Positions 55,236 to 64,000 of a DNA stretch of 64,000 nt are shown here, in pieces. Below the pieces are notes generated by a model, which had not been told where the DNA came from, did no database searches, and saw only the letters and a list, made by a program, of their open reading frames with translations. This DNA is from Selaginella moellendorffii (Eukaryota > Streptophyta > Lycopodiopsida > Selaginellales > Selaginellaceae). Each line of letters opens with the position of its first letter. The stretch's first letter is position 1. Location: assembly GCF_000143415.4 (NCBI RefSeq), contig NW_003314272.1:2319728-2383727 (forward strand), written 5' to 3'. The position numbers and the translations under genes were made by a program.

Positions 55236-56156
55236 AGCTTGCAGATAATTTCCGATTCATGGATTTTGTGTTCCCTCCTTTGACACGACCGACCTCCTCC
55301 ATCAGGAAACCGTTATTAGCAAAGAAATAACAAAGGGTAAAATTTTATTAGGGATAAGCAACGCATACATGGCTGGAGAGTCAGAGTCCTCCCACTGCCT
55401 CTAAGGTCACTCAAGGTCATCTTCATTCATCGTGACAGTCATATAGTTCTTTTCCTTTTCGATGATCCAATACACTTTCATAGATACTTCTATGCCATGG
55501 GCCTGTCGCAAACAAATCAAACAAAGAGTTGCTCACTTGCCTTGGTGGGGTTTCATGGCAATATCTCCACTTGGGGTGCATCAAGACTATACCACATAGA
55601 AATTTCACTCTGCTGCATAGTATTATTGATCTTGTGAAAGGGTTAATATTATTTATCATAAAGAATATTTTCAAAGGTTTTATTTTACATTCTCAATAAT
55701 TAATAAATGTATTTTATGCCCATAAAAGGAATGTTAGCAACTTCCCTCCAAGTGAATTTAAGGATGTTTTCAATAAGAGGGGAGTTGATATTTTGCATTA
55801 AATCTACTTTATAATTGTTCAGATGGGTATGGCAAGTTTGTATTCAGCCTTCGACACAATTCCTCAAGCGCCTCAGCATATAAAGCTCTCATTTTTTTCA
55901 TGCTATTGAAGTAGCCATAACTAATATAAAAAATGTTATTTTGCACTTATCACCTTCCTAAATGCAAATAAAGTTGTAAATGCTATAAGTGGAAGCCACA
56001 TGGAAGAAAAAAGCGCAAAAACCCAGCCGTTCGATGGACCTTTGCCAAGAGCCCTAGAACCTACGGCTGGCATTCATTTGTTTCGCGCTCGAAGAAAAAT
56101 CACATAGCCTTGATAAAGACCGTAGAGTTACCTACGCTCACCTCCCACTTAAATGC
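55236..56156. other. AT-rich intergenic region
   Basis: No gene was recognised. AT-rich; beginning of the gene-poor right arm of the window. Confidence 0.5.
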
Positions 56157-56526
56157 CTAGCCAGAGTGATTTCCACCGTTGTCCGTCCCAAGTTCATCAC
56201 GGGACACATTCTTTTCCCGGATCCATAGAAGCTCAAAGTGCTTCCCATACCTCTCAGGATTAAAAATCCCTGCAGACTCACCCCACCACCTTGGATCTCG
56301 AGCGATCGACCAGATGTTAATCAGCACTCTTGTTTTCGCAGGGATGGTGAAGCCGTTTACCTCGCAGTCTTGGAGTGATTCGTGGGGAGCCATTAGAGAA
56401 GCCGGCGGATGCAAGCGGAATGCTCTCCTTGACCGCGGCTTTGAGGTATTTTAGTTTGGAAAGATCATCTTCGTTTACTTCTCTACCGTCAAATATTAGA
56501 TCGATCTCATCTTGTGCTTTGGCCAT
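56157..56526 (-). pseudogene. Cytochrome P450 fragment with frameshift at the ExxR motif
   Basis: First frame: MAKAQDEIDLIFDGREVNED and LKYLKAAVKES, the I-to-K-helix stretch of plant A-type (CYP71-clan) P450s. At about 56,417 one extra C shifts the frame. The other frame continues HPPASLMAPHESLQDCEVNG, FTIPAKTRVLINIWSIARDP and FNPERYGKHF, the PERF region. The conserved ExxR motif spans the shift and is broken. The N-terminal half and the heme-binding loop are absent, so it is a relic. Confidence 0.85.
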
Positions 56527-56696
56527 GCAGGATGGATTTTTATGAGCTCCGAGAGTGCCCCTCTGTGTTAATGGCCGCTGAGTCAGGTCCTCCGGTAAGT
56601 ACGTCCTGGAATACAGCCGTTTTACGATGGCTTATCAACAGACTCTTTCCTTCTTGCCCTCTGCGATGTGGATGCTGCATACCTTGATCGCTCCTT

Positions 56697-57232
56697 CCAT
56701 CTTTCAGCGCTCCGGACCGATATTCTTACCTTAAACCGCACAGGATTAGTGGGAATCTACGCTGTTTAAGCTAACCCAGCCTTTACTTTAGTGCATATAT
56801 AAATAAATAAGGTCAAGTCCTTTAGGATCTATGGCGAGAGGAAGCAAGAGAAGTAGAGAAGACGATGGTATCATGGTGCTGACAAAGAAGCGTCGACTGA
56901 GAAGCGAGAGGGCTTGCAAGCTCACGGCCGAGGAGGTGAGGGATCAAAACTTGTACGGCGTGTGGGAGCACCACGACCTTCCGGACAACGTGTACCAGTG
57001 CCCAAGGTGCCAATCTTACAACACGCGGTTCGATTACTACAACAACGAGAAGAGTACTGGAAAGCGTGACCAGCAGCGCTACGCTTGTAGGTCGTGCAAG
57101 GGAAAATGGACACAAGGTGGCAAGGTAAGGGACGTATCGCTATCGCCCACCGGTGGAAATAAGAGAACTTTAAAGAGCCATGGGGGAGACAAGATCACTC
57201 CAGTCGTCCAGGAAGAATTTGTAGGCGAATCA
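56697..57232 (+). repeat. Tandem duplication of the Dof gene 5' region, copy 1
   Basis: The segment from the promoter (TTACCTTAAACCGCACAGG) through the Dof domain to GTAGGCGAATCA is repeated at 57,967-58,496. The two copies differ by a few substitutions, an 8-bp difference before the ATG and one deleted base in the coding sequence. Confidence 0.9.
56796..56806 (+). promoter_or_regulatory. TATA box of the Dof-like gene
   Basis: TATATAAATAA lies 35 bp before the ATG at 56831, giving an extremely short leader. It is repeated before the second copy (near 58,053). Confidence 0.5.
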
Positions 57233-57592
57233 TCTCAAGTTATGGGTGATTGTGTTGTGGGTTTTGATCAAACTACTCATTGGGAGCAAGGTCATGGTCT
57301 GGGTGATTGTGCCCAACCAATATCTCACGAGGCTTTTGATCAAAACAGTTGTTGGGAGCTTCTGCCAGCCTTGGGTCAAGGACCTTTCGGTGATTGTGTG
57401 CAAGAAGTGTTTGCTCAAGCTAGCGAGCTTGGCGATGGAGTGTTTGCTGATCAAGTTAGTCAGGAGTTTGTTGGTGGGGTTCAAGGTGGAGATGTGCAAA
57501 CCAATTGCTGGGGGCAACCTCAAGAATTCAATGATGTGTTTCTTGATATTGAGGGATTTCTGGCAGACCTGCCAGAAATACAGGCTTGCTGA
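56831..57592 (+). CDS. Dof-type zinc-finger transcription factor, divergent
   Basis: A single-exon protein of 253 residues. The basic N-terminus with KKRRLR (19-24) is a likely NLS. The finger is C57-P-R-C60, then NTRFDYYNNEK, then C86-R-S-C89 followed by KGKWTQGGKVRDVS, the Dof pattern that binds AAAG sites. The spacer between the Cys pairs is 25 residues, four more than the usual CX2CX21CX2C, with a charged STGKRDQQRYA insert. The C-terminal half is acidic with GDC...FDQ...WE units repeated imperfectly (GDCVVGFDQTTHWEQGHG, GDCAQPISHEAFDQNSCWE), perhaps an activation domain. DNA binding is plausible but untested. Confidence 0.78.
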   Translation: MARGSKRSREDDGIMVLTKKRRLRSERACKLTAEEVRDQNLYGVWEHHDLPDNVYQCPRCQSYNTRFDYYNNEKSTGKRDQQRYACRSCKGKWTQGGKVRDVSLSPTGGNKRTLKSHGGDKITPVVQEEFVGESSQVMGDCVVGFDQTTHWEQGHGLGDCAQPISHEAFDQNSCWELLPALGQGPFGDCVQEVFAQASELGDGVFADQVSQEFVGGVQGGDVQTNCWGQPQEFNDVFLDIEGFLADLPEIQAC

Positions 57593-57966
57593 TTCATGGA
57601 AATTTTTGTCAAAAGAATTTATAGTTGGATCCTAGGGTTTCCAGATTTGTTTGATGAATAGAAACCTACATAGTATTATATTTCAATCTTTATGTCAAAT
57701 ATATGAAAAGCCGCAAAGATAAGAAAAAATATATACTTTTTCTTTCTCCTCTTTCTCAAATAGTTTCCTGTCCATCAGTAAGCCGACGACGAAGGAGCTC
57801 ACAGAAACCCATGGAAATGCCTATAGATAGATCTTGAGCTTCACCAGTTTTCTATCATCAACCTCTAGCGCCTTGATTGTATTTACAGCCAAACCATTTG
57901 CCATACATTGTGATGGGAATACTTGCGCATGCCTGGCTTCTCGACAGACTCTCTTCTTCTTGCCCG
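57593..57966. other. Intergenic between the two Dof copies
   Basis: AT-rich 3' flank of the Dof gene; no gene was recognised. Confidence 0.5.
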
Positions 57967-58496
57967 CATCTTTCGACTATTTTTACCTTAAACCGCACAG
58001 GATTAGTGGGAATCTACGCTGTTTAAGCTAACCCAGCCTTTACTTTAGTGCATATATAAATAAATAAGGTCAAGTCCTTTAGGATCGTACGAGCTATGGC
58101 GAGAGGAAGCAAGAGAAGTAGAGAAGACGATGGTATCATGGTGCTGACAAAGAAGCGTCGACTGAGAAGCGAGAGGGCTTGCAAGCTCACGGCCGAGGAG
58201 GTGAGGGATCAAAATTGTATGGCGTGTGGGAGCACCACGACCTTCCGGACAACGTGTACCAGTGCCCAAGGTGCCAATCTTACAACACGCGGTTCGATTA
58301 CTACAACAACGAGAAGAGTACTGGCAAGCGTGACCAGCCGCGCTACGCTTGTAGGTCGTGCAAGGGAAAATGGACACAAGGTGGCAAGGTAAGGGACGTA
58401 TCGCTATCACCCACCGGTGGAAATAAGAGAACTTTAAAGAGCCATGGGGGAGACAAGATCACTCCAGTCGTCCAGGAAGAATTTGTAGGCGAATCA
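57967..58496 (+). repeat. Tandem duplication of the Dof gene 5' region, copy 2
   Basis: Counterpart of 56,697-57,232, including promoter and TATA box. Homology stops abruptly after GTAGGCGAATCA at 58,496, so the acidic C-terminal half was not copied. Confidence 0.9.
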
Positions 58497-58517
58497 CTTT
58501 TACTTCAGTATATTTAG
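58096..58517 (+). pseudogene. Frameshifted, truncated Dof copy
   Basis: Starts with the same MARGSKRSREDDG, but GATCAAAATTGTATGG in place of GATCAAAACTTGTACGG loses one base before the finger, so the original frame leads to an unrelated Cys/Thr-rich sequence. The finger itself is intact in a second frame that ends in LLLQYI after the break at 58,496. With its own TATA box it may still be transcribed. Confidence 0.85.
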
Positions 58518-60009
58518 GTCTAGTTTTTTCGAATGTTTGTAATTGATTAAAATCTAAATGAATAAATAATAAGAAAAGCAGGCATATATTAATAATATTA
58601 TTACCGGAATCAATAGGTGTCGTTGAAATTTTGTGGAAGGTTTTATTAAAGTAATATAACATGACAAAGAAATAAATTTCCTCTGCTAATTAATTAAGAA
58701 CTAAAATAATAAATTAATCCTTGGGTTTAGTTTCAATAAATAAAATTGATATTAAATAAAGGCAATTGTAAAGATAAAATTAAGATCATGACAGCCAATA
58801 TCTTAGACTTTATACAAGAAAATTGTGAGAATTTAATATTAGAAAAGGAAAAATTGTCTGATCAACATTATGCCACTTCCAATCCACTTTTAGGTTTACC
58901 AGTTCAAATTAAGAAAAACCAAGAATGATAAAAGGGAGATGAAGGAGATGTTGTAATGAGTTTCAAACACTTTATCCTCCACCAAAACTCAATCTCATGT
59001 GTGATAAACATGAAAAAGGTTTGTCAATTGTCCATCACTTTAGCATAAGTTAGACATTATGCTAATCAAAAGAGAATGCTATGAAAAAGTGCAAACTCCC
59101 AATTAATGAAGTTTGTATTAGCATAAGTGTTACATAAAACTTAAAAAGAGAAACTAAATGTAATGGATTGAAAATAATTGGTGATGTAAAAAGGTATGAA
59201 AATCCATGAAAAAGGAATTGAGCCAAGATGAGAAGAAGAATAACATCCATTGCATAAGCTTAAGGGTGAGTGTGAAGACAAGATCTAAATCTCTATAATA
59301 CATGTAAAAGTGATTTTCAATCTAATGTCATTGTTCAACATCGAAAAGATACCATCAACACATGACTCTAATTTCCATTAGAATTGTGCTTTACCATAAT
59401 TATGTACTAATTCCAATCTATTCTTAAAATAGATTATCATAGTGAATAATAAAATCAATAAAGATGAGATGTTAGCACATAAATGTTGGATAGATGAAAA
59501 AGAATAAAATCTTTGATATCCTCATAAAGGCAAAGGCAAACATGTTCCTTGAAAGCTACATCGGCTCATGAAATATTAATTAGCAACCATTTGAAATAAG
59601 TGAATATAGATTTAGGGCCTTTACACAAGTGTTGTAATTTATTAATGGCAATGCACTCTTGATTAATATTTCTAAATATACTAGTAAAGCATTGAACAAA
59701 GAGGATCACTCTTGAAATAAACAAGGAGTGAACCCTAAGCCCCTTTAAGGCATTCCGGCTTTAAATCCCATATACCATATAATATTTTTAGAATATCTCC
59801 TTAGTGACCCAACCACTACCAGTAGCTTTGAAAAGCTAAATGAGCCTCATATGAAGGGAATCCAAGGCAATATGACCATAAAGAAAAGATGTTCAAAAAA
59901 CACTAACATCACAACAAACAACCATGAAAGAAAGAAAGAAAGTAATATGACTTTTTGGCATGACAATATGGTTATAGAAACAAATGAATGAAAATAAAGC
60001 AAACAACTC
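58518..60009. other. AT-rich repeat-derived region
   Basis: No intact gene. Strong AT bias and short broken frames. Given the decayed gypsy end at 60.0-60.4 kb on the minus strand, this is probably its decayed 3' flank or LTR, but I could not identify LTR ends. Confidence 0.45.
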
Positions 60010-60440
60010 AAATTATATAGCAATATGGCTATAAAATTTAATTCTCCCCTTCATCAAGAATGTCATAGAAGTTGGAATAACTATTCCACTAAACCAACAA
60101 CTTTTGAGTTGTCTTACAGTGTGTCTTCACCAATTTTTAAGCAAGAATATTGGCTGGACCAGCCTTTTCAACATTAATTTCAGAGATCTAGATGATGGAT
60201 TGATCCGCAACATCACTAGAGTGTAAACACACTTAAAATTTGCTCATATGGAATGTTAGATGAATATTTAAATTAATTAACAAGTCCAAAGTGTAAGCAA
60301 GATCCTCCATACACTGTAAAATTGTTTAAGGCCCATAATACCATGAAAACAACTTAACATTGCCACCTCTCAAAGACTTTTATGCATTTGACAGCTTAAA
60401 GAAAACCTTGTCACCAACTTTGTACTCTTGATGATGACAA
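60010..60440 (-). mobile_element. Decayed Ty3/gypsy retrotransposon, integrase C-terminus
   Basis: The minus-strand translation reads EYKVGDKVFFKLSNA, then KSLRGGNVKLFSWYYGP, then TILQCMEDLAYTLDLL and NIHLTFHMSKF, each separated by TAA stops. This is the conserved end of gypsy integrases (VGD.V.LKL, YGPF.I, YxLxLP, IHPVFHVS). A following KLVKTHCKTTQKLLV and WNSYSNFYDILDEGEN fits a chromodomain-like tail. Several in-frame stops show it is dead. The rest of pol was not found. Confidence 0.75.
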
Positions 60441-60649
60441 TGTGTAAGCCCTAAAGTGTAGCTGAAAGGATGCCATATAATAGTGGTTGAAGTGGAAGTT
60501 CAAAAGTGTAACATGTTTAGACCAAAAGCTTTAACTTAGAAAGCCAAGAGCAAGAGTGGAACTCTGAACAAAGTGCTTAAGGAATGAGTCTCTAGAAAGG
60601 GATATAAAAAGGACTAACACATGACAAGTGTTATGATACATAAAAATGT

Positions 60650-60862
60650 CAAGACCAGATCCAAGATGGAGTTCGAGAAGGAATTCAAGATTGTGTCCAA
60701 GATGGAGTATGAGATGAAGTCCAAAAAGGAATCGGAGATGGAGTCCAAGGAGTTCAAGAAGGAATTCAAAATGGAGTCCAAGGAGTTCAAGAAGGAATTC
60801 AAAATGGAGTTCAAGAAGGAATTGAAGATAGAGTTCGAGAAGGAGTTCAAAAATGTATCATA
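60650..60862 (+). repeat. Degenerate GAGATGGAGTCC-type minisatellite
   Basis: About seventeen imperfect 12-bp units (AAGATGGAGTTC, GAGAAGGAATTC, AAGGAGTTCAAG). An open frame through it gives Lys/Glu/Met/Phe repeats and is not a real gene. Same family as the array at the right edge, in the opposite orientation. Confidence 0.75.
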
Positions 60863-61839
60863 TGTGGTTTTTACCCTTTATCCTATAGTGATTTACCATA
60901 GCATAACTACGAAGTGAAACCTAAACCTTTTATATGCCATGTGTCATATGCCACATGCTACATACCACGTGTCTAAAGGATAGTCAGGGCCTTAAGCCAC
61001 TGAATGAAGGAATGGAGCTAAACTCCTAAGCATGGAGCTAAGGAGTGAAGGAACCAAAGTATGGAGTGATTCTTGAGAATTCAACCCAAGGAGCGGAGGG
61101 AGAGGAACACAAAGCAACTTGGAACAGTTTGAAAGCATTTAGCATCCTAATGTTAGGACTAGCATGCAAAACGGAGCTAAATAGAATTTAGTGTTATTTT
61201 AGCATACTAGTGGCCTAATGCGAGGATATGGGTACTCCACCATCTAGCATGGTATGGAACTTAGGCTTAAACTTAAGTTAGATGCAAAACAAAAACAAGC
61301 ACGCAAGCGAGAGCTAAATTATGCCTTAAGTTAGTCAGCCATGCCCAACTTACCCACTATCCCTTCTATATGTTTAAAACCCTTTACAAGCCTTTAAAAC
61401 CCTTTACAATCTCTACATTCTGTAAATATACCAAATAAGAAGATCTAGACATTTTCCATAAATAGCATTTAGAAGTGGAATAAGACTAACACAAAGGGCA
61501 TGATAGCAAAGGTGTTTGGCAGACACGATAAGTTATCATCCAGCAAATATTAAAGGACCAAACTCAATATCACTAGGGTTCTTAACACTAGCAAGTGCAA
61601 GTCAATGAATAAGTTTCTTTAACCAGGTCAAGTATGTTAATAACACTTAGGAATTCCATCCTTATGCTCATCTGGTCAAGTGCATATGCAAAGACCAATT
61701 TCTCAACTAATTTAGGCGGAGAATGAAAAAGGGACCAGCAATACCGACCTTCTACTGTCATAGTAGTAAGGAAAGAATATCTAAAAGGACTAGCCAACAG
61801 ATAACTTTCAATACCCGAAGTCACATTCGCAACAAAGAA
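60863..61839. other. Repeat-rich region without genes
   Basis: Several short repeats around CCACATGC and CCACGTG near 60,940-60,975, but no coding signal. Probably retrotransposon-derived. Confidence 0.4.
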
Positions 61840-61844
61840 AGAGT

Positions 61845-61990
61845 CTAAAGTGGAGCCTGAGAAGGAAATCAAGATGGAGTCTAAGAAGGAGTCTGAGATG
61901 AAAATTGAGAGTGAGACCAAGATCGAGACCAAGACTGAAACTAAGACCAAAACCAAGACTAAGATTGGGGTGGAGACCAAGTCCGAGTCT
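61845..61990 (+). repeat. Composite minisatellite (12-bp then 6-bp units)
   Basis: AAGATGGAGTCT-like units pass into GACCAAGACT-like units and end at GGGTGAAAGCCCAAAGTGATCATC. The same order appears reversed at 63,540-64,000, forming an inverted pair. Confidence 0.65.
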
Positions 61991-62109
61991 AAGGGTGAAA
62001 GCCCAAAGTGATCATCTCCTAGACTCTAGGGGGTTTAATGAGCTCCAAAAGGATAGTAAGGGGAGGACTTCAATGGAACTAGTTTAGCTAGGAAAGGCTA
62101 ATATGATTA

Positions 62110-62560
62110 TGGAAAGTTATAAATCATTAAGTCCTATTGATCTCTAGGATTTTCTCACTATGTGACCATATTTTTAGTCACTATACAAGAGGATTGCTCC
62201 TCTTCCTTTACACAATTTAGAACTTTAGGACAACATTTTGAAACACCGTGGCCTTACACAAACTTTATAGGTACTTTCCCCACCTTCCACTCTTAGGTGC
62301 TCTAGCCATATGGCTAAAATTAGGTTCCGATGAGCTACACTAGATATCTAAGTAGGTAATGCCACCTATATTTAATTAGGAGCATTGACTATTCAATCTC
62401 CTACCAACTCTTAAACATTTTACTAAGTTACCCCACTTGTCCATTTGTGTTCATTCTGGCCTTGGACTCCTCAGTGGTTATATCATCACCCAACACATGA
62501 GTAGGGCCTTTGGGCCCTAACCCAGTGATATTGTCAACAAGCATGGCCGTGGATGGAAAG
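62110..62560 (+). repeat. Direct repeat, copy A
   Basis: Contains CTCACTATGTGACC, GGTGCTCTAGCCAT, GAGCATTGAC and TCATCACCCAACA blocks that recur in order at 63,080-63,490. Visibly diverged. Probably part of a non-coding retrotransposon region. Confidence 0.7.
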
Positions 62561-63079
62561 GGACTTGGTAGGGACTAAAGAAGTGACATTAAGGAAGGTG
62601 TAAGTGACTAATTTTTCCATTCTACTTTAGTCATTTAACCACACTTTCGACTACTTGGAAAAGTCTCATTTACAACTTCTATAAGTCCAATTCAGGACTT
62701 GAGGCTTGCTAACCCCGAGAATGGCATCCATGCCACTCAACCTTTGCACTTGGTCCAAGTGCTCCACATGTCCGATCCCATGATCGACACCAAAGGTATC
62801 ACTGACATATCAGTTTGTTATGCTAAGACCATGTCTATTCACCTTTGTCATATTGGTGATCCAACACCACCTATATCATAGTCCTATCTCTCAAAGACTA
62901 GGCCATCTTTCCATGAATGGTCATCTTAGATCCACTCTTTAGCATCCTTAGGATGCTCGTAAACATAGGGAATAACCTTCTCCAATATCCATTTTTCAAT
63001 CCCCTCTAAGTCCCTTTTTGTCTATGGCCGTATTTGCCAACACTGCCATTGGATCAAGGCTCACAGGCCCGACCACTAA

Positions 63080-63490
63080 GTCCTCTTATTATTTAGGACT
63101 TACTCACTATGTGATTGCATCCTTGGTCACTACACCAAAGGACTACTCCTCTTCATTTTCACTATCTGGGAATTTGGGATAACATTTTGGAACATCATGG
63201 CCCTATGCAGGCCTCATGGGTACCCTCCCCACCTTCTGCCTTTGGGTGCTCTAGCCATGAGGTTAGAGTGAGGTTCCGTTGAGCCATGCCAGGTATCCAA
63301 GTAAGTAGTGCCACCCATGCTTGGACTGGGAGCATCGACCATTTGATATCTCGAAGGAACTAGAGTCAACTCTTGAACATTTTACCAAGCTACCCCATTT
63401 GTTAGTCTATATTCACTTTAGCTTTGGACTTCCTAGTGGTTATTTCATCACCCAACATCTGGGTACAACCTTCCTAGGCCAAATTGGCTC
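63080..63490 (+). repeat. Direct repeat, copy B
   Basis: Same blocks as copy A: CTCACTATGTGATT, GGGTGCTCTAGCCATGAGG, GAGCATCGACC and TCATCACCCAACATC. Offset about 960 bp. Confidence 0.7.
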
Positions 63491-63596
63491 CACTGGGGTC
63501 CAACCCCCACACTCTCCTTACTATACTTTTGGAACCCCTTGCAGCCACCCCCCCCCTGGGGGATGATCGCTTTGGGCTTTCACCCAATAGCCTGTA

Positions 63597-64000
63597 TTAG
63601 TATTCAGACTTGGACTCGAACTCGAACTCAGACTCAAACTCAGTCTTGGTCTTGGTTTTGAACTCGAATTCGAACTCGGTCTTGGTCTTGGTCTCGGTCT
63701 TAGTCTAAGTTCCATCTCGGACTCCATCTCAAACTCCATCTTGGGTCCATCTCGGGTCTATCTCGAGTCCATCTCAGACTCCATCTCGAACTCCATCTCA
63801 GGTCCATCTCGGACTCCATCTCAGACTCCATCTCGGACTCTATTTCGGGTCCATCTCGAACTCCATCTTAGACTCCATCTCGGGTCCATCTCAGGTCCAT
63901 CTCGGACTCCATCTCGGATCCATCTCAGGTTCATCTCAGACTCCATCTCGGGTCCATCTCGGACTCCACCTTGGATCCATCTCAGACTCCATCTCGGGTC
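63597..64000 (-). repeat. Minisatellite of alternating 12- and 11-bp units, runs off the window
   Basis: From about 63,720 the plus strand alternates GGACTCCATCTC (12 bp) and GGGTCCATCTC (11 bp), with few substitutions, to the end of the window. Before it lie GACTTGGACTCGAACTC and TTGGTCTTGGTC units. On the minus strand the units read GAGATGGAGTCC, the same family as at 60,650 and 61,845. Total length unknown. Confidence 0.85.

Noticed and set aside
60621-60917. 98-codon Lys/Glu/Met/Phe-rich frame
   Set aside because: Translation of a minisatellite; no conserved domain and the sister arrays break frame.

Overview
This is a stretch of a plant nuclear genome. Coding regions are GC-rich, split by very short GT-AG introns (54 and 64 bp where I could fix both ends), and separated by AT-rich intergenic DNA. 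Four long, nearly intronless pentatricopeptide (PPR) genes, a retained cyanobacterial-type peptidoglycan amidase and a possible sperm-flagellum coiled-coil protein point to a seedless plant, most likely a lycophyte such as Selaginella. That assignment is inference; no search was possible.

Layout. 0.3-9.3 kb: a split amidase gene (minus), divergent from citrate synthase (plus), then an ER-type Ca2+-ATPase. 10-16 kb: a secreted polygalacturonase, a P-class PPR gene and a KAI2/D14/RsbQ-type alpha/beta hydrolase. 16.5-23.5 kb: a small hydrophilic protein whose upstream region holds a regular array of four G-boxes, a 1231-residue DYW-type PPR editing factor, proteasome subunit RPN7 and a DJ-1/PfpI protein. 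24-33 kb: an intronless degenerate kinase, an S-repeat PPR gene, an arabinogalactan-like protein, a class-I glutamine amidotransferase-like peptidase, a Pol III-like element and a coiled-coil gene.

33-47 kb is dominated by a tandem segmental duplication of about 5.7 kb. Its unit runs from the 3' half of a PPR gene, through an AT-rich spacer, a kinase fragment and a DJ-1 gene, into the 3' half of a golgin gene (GC3/GC4 type, minus strand). The outer genes (PPR at 33.3 kb, golgin at 47.2 kb) stayed whole. Both truncated copies meet at a junction near 40,325. 47-55 kb: a UDP-rhamnose/UDP-galactose transporter, a RECQL4-type helicase, a divergent membrane/coiled-coil gene and a weak small gene.

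56-64 kb is gene-poor: a frameshifted P450 fragment, a divergent Dof zinc-finger gene with a frameshifted tandem copy, a decayed Ty3/gypsy integrase end and composite 11/12-bp minisatellites that run off the right edge. The window holds no operons; functional links are mainly divergent gene pairs with short shared promoters (2.33-2.51, 21.07-21.15, 26.86-26.98 and 52.70-52.99 kb).
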